64,000 nucleotides of DNA from Nocardia cyriacigeorgica (GTDB taxonomy: Bacteria; Actinomycetota; Actinomycetes; Mycobacteriales; Mycobacteriaceae): the NCBI RefSeq assembly GCF_010858045.1, contig NZ_JAAGVC010000024.1, positions 1 through 64,000 of the forward strand. The letters are read 5' to 3'. A program made the translations under genes and the position numbers. Position 1 is the stretch's first letter, and each line of letters opens with the position of its first letter. Of this stretch, positions 50,310 to 60,038 are shown one piece after another. Under the pieces are notes generated by a model. The model ran no database searches. It was not told the DNA's origin and worked only from the letters and a program-made list of their open reading frames with translations.

Positions 50310-52568
50310 ATGGGGCCATTTTCGACGTACGCGGTACAGATTCGGACGGTTCTCGGCCAGGTCGCCGGTCCCCAGGCCGCGGCGGCCCTCGACCAGCTCG
50401 ATACAGCGGCAGCCGGCGTCGATCTCGCGCTGGCTCCTGGCACATCCACGCAACAGTGGACACAGGCTGTGGCGGCGTGGCGGACGGCGCAATCAGGCCT
50501 GCTGCCCTACCTGCCGGAGTTCTTGATGGCCGGTCTGCCGAAGATCCCCGGCCTCGACCTGCTCGCCGACGCCGTGCGGTGGGACTCGCCGGACGGGATG
50601 AGCGGCACGTTACCTGTCGGACCGGTGACCCTCGGTGTCGCGACGTCGTCGAGCGTCGCGACGCCACCGGTCGCCGAACCGGCGGCGGTGATCGGCCCGC
50701 TGCGGCCGGAGAGTCTCTCCGCGCGGATAGCGCCGCCGTTCGGCGCGGCGGCTGCGGCCGGTGGCGGCGCGATAGTCAGGGCCGGTGCCGATTCCTTCGG
50801 CGGGCTCCTCCAACTCCCGCTCGGCCCACTACAGATCGACGCGTCAGCGATACTCCAACGTCTGCCCGATGGCACGATGTCGTTCTTCGCGGTCATGGGC
50901 GCGCAATTCACACCGCCGCTGCAGCTGTCGTTCGGGTTCTCACTCGACCGAGTCGGCGGCGTCCTCGGAGTGAACCGGACAGCGCATATCGACGCCCTGT
51001 CCGCCGCGGTCCGCACCGGCGCCGCGGGCGATCTGTTGTTCGCGGTGCGGCCCCCGGCCTCACCAGGTGCGCTCGCGGCAACGGCGAATTCGTTGTTTCC
51101 CGCCCGCCCCGGCTGCTTCCTGATCGGACCGGCGGCCAAGCTGTCCTGGTTGTCGTTCGGCGCCGAGGGAAGCCTACTCGGCGTCGATCTCGGCGTGATC
51201 ATCGAGATACCCGCGGTCAAGGTCGTGCTGGTCGGCGTCGCACGGGCGAGCATTCCGCGGCTGACCCACCTGCTGAATCTGCGGCTGGACGTGCTGGGTG
51301 TGATCGATCCGGGGCAGCGGCTCGTCGCGGTCGACGCGAGCCTGGTCGACAGTCACGCCTTCGGTGTGCTCGACCTGTTCGGAGATGCGGCGATGCGCGT
51401 GTGCTGGGGAACGCGGCCCTACGCGGTGCTCAGCGTCGGGGGCTTCTATCCCGGGTTCGATCCGGAACCGGCGAAGCTGCCCGCGCTACGCCGGGTCGGC
51501 GTTGCGATGCAGCAACCGCTCGGGATCATCGAGCTGCGCGCCGAGGGCTATCTCGCCGTCACCACCAACACCGTCCAGTTGGGCGGCCGGTTCGATGTGC
51601 GGATCCGAGCCGGACTGGAAGCGCACGGATTTCTCCAGGTCGATGCTCTGGTCCAGTTTCGCCCATTCGCGTTCGCCGCCGCGTGCTCCGCGGGATTCGA
51701 TGTTTCGGTGTCCGACTTCACCTTCGGCGGGGTCCGGCTCGACGGCGTGCTGAGCGGGCCTGCCCCACTGACGTTGCGCGGCAGCCTGACGATCGAAACG
51801 TTCCTGTTCGACTTCTCCTGGTCGGAGACGATCACCATCTCCGGTGGAACTCCGGACTCGGCACCCTCGGTGGGTTTCGACGACGTCGTGAAAGCGGAAC
51901 TGTCGGACGCGCACAACCTCACCGCCGAGCACACGACCGACCCGGACGTCGTCCTCGAACCCCGACCGGGCACAGCCGGACGCGCACTGGTGCCCCCGAC
52001 CGGCGCGCTGCGTTTCGAGCAGCGCCGCTTCCCCTTCGGCGTGCCGATCGATCGGGTCGATGGGCGGCCACTGGGCGGTACCCGGCGCGCCGACCCGACC
52101 TCGGCAGGCACGCCGGTGACATCGATGTTCGCCCCAGGAAGCTTCCTCAGTCTTTCGCAGTCCGAAGCCCTGACCAAGCCGGCGTTCGAGCCGCTGGTCA
52201 GCGGCGTAATCCTGGCTTTCTCCGCCAAACCCGGGTCGGCTCCCGACATCGTCCCCGACAACAGGTCGGTCCGCCAGATCGTGCTCTACCAGGGCCTCGA
52301 AGTGTCGAATCTCGCGTCGCTGACCCGGCTGCTGCTGGCCGACACGGTCGCGATCATCGCGGCAAGCCAGGCGCCGCCGGCCCTGGGCAGCGATACCGCA
52401 CTGATCACCGCGCGTTCGGAACGCTGGGTGTCGGTCCCGGGTGACCCACCTACTCCGCGGGACAGCGCCACCGCCGCATACCGGTATTCGGCGTCGTGGG
52501 TCGGCGGGTATGCGGTGCCGGAGACCGACCTGATCGATCCCGTCGACCTGACCGGCGTCGGTGTGTGA
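50310..52568 (+). CDS. DUF6603-like large protein, first gene of a five-gene operon
   Basis: 752 residues from ATG at 50310 (GAGGAG six bases upstream; the open frame from 49473 runs over sigK and is not used). After an N-terminal helical part the sequence becomes beta-rich with repeated hydrophobic strands. GGFYPGF and LPALRRV (about 377-396) match the pattern of DUF6603 proteins. No signal peptide or enzyme motif is visible. The Pro/Ala linkers and regular strands suggest a structural shell or barrel. The stop overlaps the next start by one base (TGATG). Confidence 0.75.
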   Translation: MGPFSTYAVQIRTVLGQVAGPQAAAALDQLDTAAAGVDLALAPGTSTQQWTQAVAAWRTAQSGLLPYLPEFLMAGLPKIPGLDLLADAVRWDSPDGMSGTLPVGPVTLGVATSSSVATPPVAEPAAVIGPLRPESLSARIAPPFGAAAAAGGGAIVRAGADSFGGLLQLPLGPLQIDASAILQRLPDGTMSFFAVMGAQFTPPLQLSFGFSLDRVGGVLGVNRTAHIDALSAAVRTGAAGDLLFAVRPPASPGALAATANSLFPARPGCFLIGPAAKLSWLSFGAEGSLLGVDLGVIIEIPAVKVVLVGVARASIPRLTHLLNLRLDVLGVIDPGQRLVAVDASLVDSHAFGVLDLFGDAAMRVCWGTRPYAVLSVGGFYPGFDPEPAKLPALRRVGVAMQQPLGIIELRAEGYLAVTTNTVQLGGRFDVRIRAGLEAHGFLQVDALVQFRPFAFAAACSAGFDVSVSDFTFGGVRLDGVLSGPAPLTLRGSLTIETFLFDFSWSETITISGGTPDSAPSVGFDDVVKAELSDAHNLTAEHTTDPDVVLEPRPGTAGRALVPPTGALRFEQRRFPFGVPIDRVDGRPLGGTRRADPTSAGTPVTSMFAPGSFLSLSQSEALTKPAFEPLVSGVILAFSAKPGSAPDIVPDNRSVRQIVLYQGLEVSNLASLTRLLLADTVAIIAASQAPPALGSDTALITARSERWVSVPGDPPTPRDSATAAYRYSASWVGGYAVPETDLIDPVDLTGVGV

Positions 52569-54949
52569 TGGCCGAATTCCGATCGTGGGATCAGACCGAA
52601 CTTCGTTCGCATGCCGACATCGAAGGCGGTGCCCGGCTGCGTGGTAAGGCCACGGTTTCCGCCAAGGTCGACATCACCGATCAGAACGTCACCGGCGACA
52701 CCGAATTCGAGGTGCTCGGGCCGGGCGATGTGCGTGAACTGTGCCGTGCGGCGATCACCCGGCGTTATCCGGCGCCCGGCGCCACCGACGCCGAAGAGAC
52801 GAAGGTCGCGCTGGTCGAACTCCGCTCGCCGGATCTGCCGTGGCGGTACACGCCGCTCGCGCCGCACGGCACGCTGCGGCCGTGGCTCGTCCTCGTCGTC
52901 GGCGTGCCGACCGACGTCGCCCCGACCAGCGACGGCCGCCGGGTGCAGCTCAGCGTCGCCGCGCAAGGCGCCCACCCACTCGCCTCGTCCTGGCGGTGGG
53001 CCCACGTGCACGAGGTGGCAGGTCGACCGATCGGGCGCATCCTCAACCCGATCGATCTCCGATCCGGCCAGGTATACAACGCCTGCCTCGTCCCCGCCTT
53101 CCGCGTCGACCGCGACGGGACACTGCGCGATGCCTGGGCAGGCACGCAACCGGTGACCGTCCCGTGCTTCGATCAGTGGACCTTCCGCACCGGTGCCGAA
53201 GGAGACTTCCCCGATATCGCCAAACGGCTGCACCGGGCGGATCTCGAAGCGCTCGCCGAGCGGGCGGGCAAGCCACTGGGCCAAGCGGAGATCCGGTATC
53301 GGCGACGCGGAACCGGCACACCCGAGCAGACCATGCTGGCCACGTTCGGCGCATTGAAGCGGCCCGATGCACCCGCCGCAGGCGTGGTGCCGAGCTGGGC
53401 CGCAGCCGAGGTGCGGGCGCTGACCGATCGCGTCGTCAGTCCCGACGGACGACCGGTGATCACTGCTCCGCGCTATCCGGCGCCCTTCACTTCGAGCACA
53501 ACCGGCGGCTGGGTCGACCAGCTCACCGCCGACCCGCGCCACCGCGGCGCAGCAGGCCTCGGCGCGTGGGCGGCCATCGAATGGCAGGAGAAGATCACCG
53601 CGGCGGCCGCGGTGCGCGCAGGCGAGCTGTCCATCGCCGCCGGGCGGCTGGCCGATCTCGCGCTGGGCGTCGGCGCCGCGAGATCGATGTGGCGCCGGCA
53701 TGTTCCGAAGGACCCGGTGGCAGCGCTGGCGGTACTCGCCCCCGTGCTCGGCCGGCTGCCGACGACCACCATGAACCTCAGTGTGCTGCGGGCCGTTACC
53801 AGCGCCGCATCGCCGCTGCCGCGCGCGCTGTTCTCCTCCGCCGCACGACGTGTCCTGCGCCGAGGCCCGGCGCGCACGGCCCTGGCGAAGCCCGGCGCCT
53901 GCGACCCCGGCGCGGTGCTCGTCGTCGCCGGCGACTGCCGAAATCAGCCCCGCCCGCCGCCCCGGTTCGATGTGGAGGTGGTCGAGCATGCGCTTACCTC
54001 CGGCTCACTCGATGACACCACGATCGAACGGCTGCGCAGGATGCTGCGACCGGAGGACGGGTTCGGTGTCGAGCGACTTTCCGGGACGGACGAGCGGTTC
54101 CCCGTGCGTCCGTGCAGTTCCGTCGATATCCACCTGCTCGGGGTGAAGGTGGCCGACGCGGTAGATCCCACCCGTCCTCGTCCTCCCGCCGTCGAACGCG
54201 TACTCGCCACGCTCCCCGGAATCGACTCTTTCGGCCCGATCGAGATCGAACCCGAGCTCGACCTGCCGCTGTGGCAGTTCCTGTGCGAACGATCCCCCGA
54301 CTGGATGTTGCCCGGCGCAGGGGATCTCGCAATGGACGAGGTGGTCGCACTGTCGACGAACCCCGAGTTCGTCAACGGTTTGCTCACCGGTGCCAATCAC
54401 CAGACACAAGCCGAACTGCGCTGGCGCAACCTGCCGATCCGCACCGGGTGGTCGCCCTTGCGCAAGTTCTGGCAGCGGGCGGCGGGAACACTCGATATCC
54501 GGCCGATCAAGACCTGGCCCGCCGCTGACTCGCTCGGGGCGCCCAGCCAGCTGGTCAACTCTCCCGCGGCGGAAGCGGTTGTCCTGTTCCGCAGCACACT
54601 GTTTCGCCGCTATCCCGCAACGGCTGTCTATCTGTTCGCCACCCGCACGACCGGCGACAAATGGGCGCCACCCCTCGCCAACGATCCACTCACCGCCCGG
54701 GTCGAGCCGGTGTTCCGCGGCGCGATCACCGACGAGCTCGTGTTCTTCGGCTTCCCGATCGCACCCGAGGATCTCGCCGACTACTGGGTGGTGCTCGAGG
54801 AGCCGCCGTCGGGCTATCGCTTCTACCACTGCGCCGATGACGACGCCGAGCCCGTAGCCGACGACGACACCGCCGCCGAATTCGGCAAGCACACCTTTGC
54901 CCTGCCCGTGCGCATCCTCATCGGTCCGCTGCTCGAGGAGCACCCATGA
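52568..54949 (+). CDS. Large protein of unknown function, operon gene 2
   Basis: 793 residues from ATG at 52568. The N-terminal region contains ITRRYPAPGA, LPWRYTP and LRPWLVLVV (about 57-112), a pattern I associate with uncharacterised proteins that accompany DUF6603 genes. The middle has an Ala-rich helical block (WAAIEWQEKITAAAAVRAGELSIAAGRLADLALGVGAARS). The C-terminal part includes DWMLPGAGDLAMDEVVALSTNPEFVNGLLTGANHQ and LVFFGFPIAPEDLADYWVVLEEPPSGYRF. No catalytic signature, no signal peptide, no membrane helix. It overlaps the next gene as ATGA, so stoichiometric synthesis with its partners is likely. Confidence 0.75.
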   Translation: MAEFRSWDQTELRSHADIEGGARLRGKATVSAKVDITDQNVTGDTEFEVLGPGDVRELCRAAITRRYPAPGATDAEETKVALVELRSPDLPWRYTPLAPHGTLRPWLVLVVGVPTDVAPTSDGRRVQLSVAAQGAHPLASSWRWAHVHEVAGRPIGRILNPIDLRSGQVYNACLVPAFRVDRDGTLRDAWAGTQPVTVPCFDQWTFRTGAEGDFPDIAKRLHRADLEALAERAGKPLGQAEIRYRRRGTGTPEQTMLATFGALKRPDAPAAGVVPSWAAAEVRALTDRVVSPDGRPVITAPRYPAPFTSSTTGGWVDQLTADPRHRGAAGLGAWAAIEWQEKITAAAAVRAGELSIAAGRLADLALGVGAARSMWRRHVPKDPVAALAVLAPVLGRLPTTTMNLSVLRAVTSAASPLPRALFSSAARRVLRRGPARTALAKPGACDPGAVLVVAGDCRNQPRPPPRFDVEVVEHALTSGSLDDTTIERLRRMLRPEDGFGVERLSGTDERFPVRPCSSVDIHLLGVKVADAVDPTRPRPPAVERVLATLPGIDSFGPIEIEPELDLPLWQFLCERSPDWMLPGAGDLAMDEVVALSTNPEFVNGLLTGANHQTQAELRWRNLPIRTGWSPLRKFWQRAAGTLDIRPIKTWPAADSLGAPSQLVNSPAAEAVVLFRSTLFRRYPATAVYLFATRTTGDKWAPPLANDPLTARVEPVFRGAITDELVFFGFPIAPEDLADYWVVLEEPPSGYRFYHCADDDAEPVADDDTAAEFGKHTFALPVRILIGPLLEEHP

Positions 54950-57900
54950 CCACCATCGAAGTCCTCGCGCCACTGCGCATCGAAACCCGTTTCCGGCCGC
55001 CGGACCCAGAGGACCCGGCATCCCCGTGGGTGTTGCGGCTACGGGTGTTCCCCGACGAGTTCTCGATGGCACATCCGCAGCCCGCCCCGACACCGGAGGA
55101 ACTGGCGCTGGTCGCGGCACTGCAAGCCAGCGACCACACCGCCGACGACGCGTTCGCGGCACTCGCCGACACCGTCGGTGCGCCCCGCGCGACCTGGCTG
55201 TTGCGCGGGCCGAGCCCGGCAGCGCATCAGCACGGACCGAAGGACTGGCCTATCACGTCGGTACCGCTCGGGCTGCCGCCCGAACTCGAGGTGTGGATCG
55301 TGCCGGTAGGCGCTCCGCGCTACCTGGCGGCTACGTTGCATCCCGACCGCGAGGAGATCGGCAAGGACCTCGAACCGGGTGCGCTCGCCACTGTCGCCGA
55401 TACCGGCGTGCTGCCGAAGACATGGTGGTTGTCGTTCGAGCGCGCGTGTGCCGTGGAACTCGGCTGCGACATCCCGCTCGGTACGGCGGTGCCCGATATC
55501 GACGCGCTCGTCGTCGTCGGCATCGGCGACACCGCGCCGGATGGCCTGCTCACCACGCACGCGACCTCCGGGCGCCTCGGGGTTCTCGCACCCGGCACCC
55601 CGACGAACACGGTCGAGGGCGAACCGACGACCGATCTCGGCACCGACCATGAGCTATGGCATCGGCTCGTCACCGCGGACCCGCTCGGGCAACCGTCGAC
55701 GGTGGCGGTGTGGCACGCACTGACCGGCACCGATCCCACGGTTCCGCTGCCCGGCGCCGAGGCCGACCGCAACCCGCTCGAGCCCGGTTGGGCTATCGTC
55801 GACGCGCTGTGGCCGGCATTGTGGGCCAGGTCGTTTCGTGATGTGCTCGGTGCCGGCGCGATCGAACCCGACATCCGCGCGTGGGCACGCAAACGCCTGA
55901 AAGTCGAGGGCCCGTTTCCCGCCATCCGCGTCGGTGCGGTCCCCTATGGCCTGTTGCCCGCCACCGTGCTCGACGAGTGGATCCCCGACCCGGCCGACGC
56001 GCTCGCGGCGATCGACGCGCGACTGGCGGAATGTGCGCGGCGGTGGCGGGACCTCGCGGATGACGCCGCGTCCGCGGAACCACCGACCGTGCTCGGGGCC
56101 GACACCGCGGCGATGCTGCGGCGCTATGGTGAGCACGCACCCAGCCGGTACTGGCGGATTCGTCCGGTCCAGGCCGCGGGCGTTGCGTCGGTGACGGCGA
56201 CGGCATACGGATATCAGCAACCGCAGGCCAGTACATGGCATCCCGAGATGATCGCCGCCCTCGGCTCGGCCGAGCACGAACCCATCGCCCCGTTCTGGTT
56301 TCCCTTCGACCTACCCGACGATCTCGCCGGACAGGACAATCCCGAGCTCCTGCGCCGGATCATCGATCCGGTCGAGGACGGGACCGACCATGACGGAGTC
56401 GTCTTTCCGCAGGGCCCCTACGGGCTGCTCGGTCACCTTCTTCGTGAGGCCGCGGTAGCAGCCCGACTCGTTGTCGGGCAGGCCTGTCGAACGGTGCACG
56501 AGACGTCGGGCCCGCTCGATCCCGATGCGCCGCTGCCGGTCTGGGTACCGCCAGGGGATCCCGATCTCGAAAACCTGCTGAATCGCGGCTCGAACCATCA
56601 CGTCCTGGCCCTGCAGCAGCTCGATCCGGCCGATCCCCGCCACGACGCGGCGGTGACGGTCGCCGAGCGTTTCATCGAATGGCAGCGCGCGGCCCTCGAT
56701 TTCGTCGACAACCAGTGGGCCCACGATCCGGACCGGAGTCTGCAGGCCCTGCGGGCAGCACTGGACACCGCCGCGTTCCGGGTCGATCCGTGGGTGACTG
56801 CGTTCGCCGCTCACCGAGTGCGGCGCATGACGATTGCCGGCGCGCCGTTCCGGCTCGGCGCCTACGGCTGGGTCGATAGTCCACGCCCCGCGGTGGGCGC
56901 GGCCGACGACCCTCCACCGGCGGGACCGACCGCGGCCGGGTTGCTGCACGCACCGTCGGCGACACAGGCTCTGACGGCCGCGCTGCTGCGCGATGCCGCC
57001 ATCCGATACCCCGCCGAGGACCGCTGGCAGATCACCCTGGATTCGGCCAAGATTCGCGCCGCCCTGCGCATGGCCGAACGGGTGCGCCTCGGCACGCATC
57101 CGCAGGAGGCGTTCGGCCTCGAGGTCGAGCGGGTTGCCGGTGACTGGGACACAGTGCGGTTGCTGCGGAAGACATTTCCGCTCGTCGCCGAGAACCCGGA
57201 GCGGCGGGTGTGCGACGGGCAACGCGCCATCGACGCCATCGTGCACCAGGCCGAACCGGTATCCGCGCTGCTCGCGCCGCTCCGGAGTCGGCTCCGGCCG
57301 CTGGCCGATGTGCTCGATACCTACGCCGACCTGCTGGTCGCTGATGGCATTCACGCCATGGTGTCCGGACAAGCCGACGTCGCGCAGGCTGCGATGGAAG
57401 CGGCAGCGGGCCTCGGCGCGCCGCCGACGTTGCGGGCCGTGCGGACCCCGCGCGCGGCCACTCACGTCCAGGTCAGCGCATACGCCGTGGTCCCTGCCGC
57501 GACCGCGGACGACGCCGAGACCGACCCACGCCGGGTAGCCGACCCGGCATTCTTCGCGCTCATCGCGGCCGAGACGAGCGCGCAGACCGCGAGCGAGGCG
57601 GTCGAGACCCAGCGAATACTCACCGAACTGCTGCGCGGCGGCGACGGCGATCGCCTCGACGATGCCCTGCGGCCCGATCTGATCCGCCGCCGCGACGACC
57701 TGCTGGCCATGCTGAACGCGCTGCGGGTCGAGCTGGCGCTCCTCGACCCGGGCGAGTCGGACGCCGCCGCCGCCGAGACCGCCGCGCGCTGGCGTATCGA
57801 TACCCTCGGCGAGGGATGGATCGATGCCGCGATCGACGACATCGATCGACGTGTCGAACAGTTCGGCGGCCCGGCGGGCACCGCGGCCGAACTACGCGAC

Positions 57901-58455
57901 GACATTCGCGGCCTGTGTGCCGATCCCGGTCTGCCGGTCCTCGCGATCGCCCCGCGCACTGCGCTGCCGCCGCTGACACCGAACGACGATGTGAACGAGA
58001 AATGGCTGACGGTCGTCGCCGCGGTCCGGCCGCGGCTGGCGCCCCTCGACTCCTGGCAGTTGGATTCCGACCAGGCGTGGGACGCTGCGATTCACGCACC
58101 GAACGACGATGTCTGGCATCCGGATGGGCCTGTGGTGGTTGCCTTCGGCCCCGCGGTGACCGGCTCGGACGCGGCGGTCGCTATCGCCCCGCTGGACGCG
58201 TGGACCGACAGCGTGCCGAGTACGCGGCACAAGACCGCCGCCGCCTTCGGTTTCAATGGGCCGAAGTCGCGTGCACCCGAAGCGGTACTGCTCGCCGTGC
58301 CACCGGATCGCGCGGTGCGGCTGGACAATGCCGCGCTCGTGTCGGTCGTGCTCGACACCCGCAAGACGGTGCGCGCTCGGGTCGCCGCGCCGGTGTCGAC
58401 ACCGGCGCCATTGTTGAGTTCCGCGCCCGAGCGCGGATTCCAGTACGACTGGTAG
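54946..58455 (+). CDS. Very large protein of unknown function, operon gene 3
   Basis: 1169 residues from ATG at 54946. The N-terminus begins LAPLRIETRF and WVLRLRVFPDEFSMAHPQPAPTPEE (about 5-45). Further recognisable blocks are IRVGAVPYGLLPATVLDEW, PYGLLGHLLREAAVAARL, HHVLALQQLD, SATQALTAALLRDAAIRY (about 670-690) and IRAALRMAERVRLG (about 703-716), then a long Ala/Asp-rich helical region. The product has no enzyme motif or signal. Similar order of short motifs recurs in uncharacterised large bacterial proteins as far as I recall. It is the largest subunit of the operon and may be a scaffold. The stop (TAG) is 11 bp before the next start. Confidence 0.75.
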   Translation: MTTIEVLAPLRIETRFRPPDPEDPASPWVLRLRVFPDEFSMAHPQPAPTPEELALVAALQASDHTADDAFAALADTVGAPRATWLLRGPSPAAHQHGPKDWPITSVPLGLPPELEVWIVPVGAPRYLAATLHPDREEIGKDLEPGALATVADTGVLPKTWWLSFERACAVELGCDIPLGTAVPDIDALVVVGIGDTAPDGLLTTHATSGRLGVLAPGTPTNTVEGEPTTDLGTDHELWHRLVTADPLGQPSTVAVWHALTGTDPTVPLPGAEADRNPLEPGWAIVDALWPALWARSFRDVLGAGAIEPDIRAWARKRLKVEGPFPAIRVGAVPYGLLPATVLDEWIPDPADALAAIDARLAECARRWRDLADDAASAEPPTVLGADTAAMLRRYGEHAPSRYWRIRPVQAAGVASVTATAYGYQQPQASTWHPEMIAALGSAEHEPIAPFWFPFDLPDDLAGQDNPELLRRIIDPVEDGTDHDGVVFPQGPYGLLGHLLREAAVAARLVVGQACRTVHETSGPLDPDAPLPVWVPPGDPDLENLLNRGSNHHVLALQQLDPADPRHDAAVTVAERFIEWQRAALDFVDNQWAHDPDRSLQALRAALDTAAFRVDPWVTAFAAHRVRRMTIAGAPFRLGAYGWVDSPRPAVGAADDPPPAGPTAAGLLHAPSATQALTAALLRDAAIRYPAEDRWQITLDSAKIRAALRMAERVRLGTHPQEAFGLEVERVAGDWDTVRLLRKTFPLVAENPERRVCDGQRAIDAIVHQAEPVSALLAPLRSRLRPLADVLDTYADLLVADGIHAMVSGQADVAQAAMEAAAGLGAPPTLRAVRTPRAATHVQVSAYAVVPAATADDAETDPRRVADPAFFALIAAETSAQTASEAVETQRILTELLRGGDGDRLDDALRPDLIRRRDDLLAMLNALRVELALLDPGESDAAAAETAARWRIDTLGEGWIDAAIDDIDRRVEQFGGPAGTAAELRDDIRGLCADPGLPVLAIAPRTALPPLTPNDDVNEKWLTVVAAVRPRLAPLDSWQLDSDQAWDAAIHAPNDDVWHPDGPVVVAFGPAVTGSDAAVAIAPLDAWTDSVPSTRHKTAAAFGFNGPKSRAPEAVLLAVPPDRAVRLDNAALVSVVLDTRKTVRARVAAPVSTPAPLLSSAPERGFQYDW

Positions 58456-58466
58456 GGGTGCCGGCG

Positions 58467-60038
58467 ATGGCGTATCACTTCTGGCTCGAACCGGGGCGCG
58501 GTGACCTCGACGAAGGCGTGCGGGCCCGGGTCGCCGACCCGGTGTGGTTTCTCGCCCGGCAGTGGCAGCTCGGTGAGTTGCAGGGCGAGGACGCCTCCAG
58601 CCCCGTGCGCGTCGATGTCGTCGCCCGCCATACGCCGTTGTCCTATGACCGGGCGCGCCCGCTACTGGATCCCCGTGTCGTCCCGGCCGAGGCGTTGCTC
58701 GAAGCCGAACCGGGTGATTGGTGGACGATCGGTCGCCGGATCCGGATCGGACGGGCTGTGGAAGCCACCGTACGACAGAAGTTCCCCGGACAACCGGACA
58801 GCTATTTCGACCGATTCCGTTTCACCGGGCTACCCGCTCCCTACACCCGTTACGAGGGCGGATTCGACGGCGCCGCGGTGTTCACCTCCGGAGTGCTCGC
58901 CGGTGACCCGGTGTGGCGGACCCACGATGTCCCCTCCCCCGCTCCCGACCGCTGGTCGTCGCGCACGCTGTCCTACAGCGCCCGGTTCGCCAGTGGAGGT
59001 ACCGGGTTGGTCGCCCGCGACCACGACGGCGGTGATGTCGACTGGTTCACCGTGGATGCGGCGAAGACACGGTCACCGGTGGTGACCACAGCACCTGCCG
59101 TGGGACCGCGCCAGGTGATACCGAACCGGCTCAGCTACCCCGGTGCCCCGCATCCGCGCTGGTGGCAGATCGAGGACCATGCCGTCGACATCGGCGGCTT
59201 CGCCCCGGACCGTTCGCACTTGGGCACGATGCTGCTCTATGACGTGGCGATCGCACATTCCGACGACTGGTTCTGGTTCCCGGTGCCCGAACCGCGTACC
59301 GGAGCCACCGAGCATCCCTCGGCGGGTGTGGTCGTCAACCTCGAATCCGCTGTCGTGCACGACAGTTTCGACGAGAAGTGGACGCTCACCGCGCCCGCGG
59401 CCACCGACTGGTCGCTGTTCCAGACCGCAGGACTTCCGGAAACCCACCTCGTCATCTGGCCGGTAGCCGTGGCACCGCAGGCCGGGCCCCTGCTCGACGA
59501 TATCGCTCTCGGCGTCGACGAGGACGCCAATCTCGCGTGGGCTGTCGAGCTTCGGGCCGACGGCCTCGCATTACAGGAGAGCACCGCGACCGCGGAGGCC
59601 GCCGCCCAGACCACCCGCACCGGCACCCGTGACTTCACCTACTTGCCCTCGACGACGTTGCCGGCGCACTGGCACGCCTATGCGCGGGTCCGCATCGGCG
59701 ATGCGAGCCCGGAACAGGGCGCCGGCGACGGCCGCTGCGGCCCGTGGCGGCAGGCCATCGTCGCCGACCTCACCGGCCCGGCCCCACGCCCGCGCCCGGG
59801 CCCACAATCGCGATTGATCGGCGGACCATCCGGTCCGGGCGCCGGACGAGGCCACACGATCGCCTCGAATGCCCTGCCCAGCAGCGGCGTTCGATTGCAG
59901 CGCCGCCCCATGCTCGCCCGCGACACCGAAGGCCGGCCGGTGCTGTGGATCGAACGACGCGCGGTCCCGCTGATCGGCCCACCCACCTCCCACCTGCGGT
60001 TCGACGTGCTCGCGGAGAAAGGGCAGCGCCATGGTTGA
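58467..60038 (+). CDS. Large protein with LARQWQ/GEDA signature, operon gene 4
   Basis: 523 residues from ATG at 58467 (AGGGG eight bases upstream; the open frame extending to 57816 lies inside gene 3 and is rejected). Near the N-terminus DPVWFLARQWQLGELQGEDA (about 27-46) is a striking tryptophan/glutamine motif that I have seen only in uncharacterised proteins. It is followed by WWTIGRRIRIGRAVEA, SYFDRFRFTGLPAPYTRYEGGFDG and DDWFWFPVPEPRTGA. The C-terminus is Pro/Gly-rich. No known domain or signal. The end overlaps the protease gene by eight bases. Confidence 0.75.
   Translation: MAYHFWLEPGRGDLDEGVRARVADPVWFLARQWQLGELQGEDASSPVRVDVVARHTPLSYDRARPLLDPRVVPAEALLEAEPGDWWTIGRRIRIGRAVEATVRQKFPGQPDSYFDRFRFTGLPAPYTRYEGGFDGAAVFTSGVLAGDPVWRTHDVPSPAPDRWSSRTLSYSARFASGGTGLVARDHDGGDVDWFTVDAAKTRSPVVTTAPAVGPRQVIPNRLSYPGAPHPRWWQIEDHAVDIGGFAPDRSHLGTMLLYDVAIAHSDDWFWFPVPEPRTGATEHPSAGVVVNLESAVVHDSFDEKWTLTAPAATDWSLFQTAGLPETHLVIWPVAVAPQAGPLLDDIALGVDEDANLAWAVELRADGLALQESTATAEAAAQTTRTGTRDFTYLPSTTLPAHWHAYARVRIGDASPEQGAGDGRCGPWRQAIVADLTGPAPRPRPGPQSRLIGGPSGPGAGRGHTIASNALPSSGVRLQRRPMLARDTEGRPVLWIERRAVPLIGPPTSHLRFDVLAEKGQRHG

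Noticed and set aside
57816..58466. Extension of operon gene 4 into gene 3
   Set aside because: It would overlap 640 bases of gene 3 in another frame; AGGGG precedes ATG 58467.
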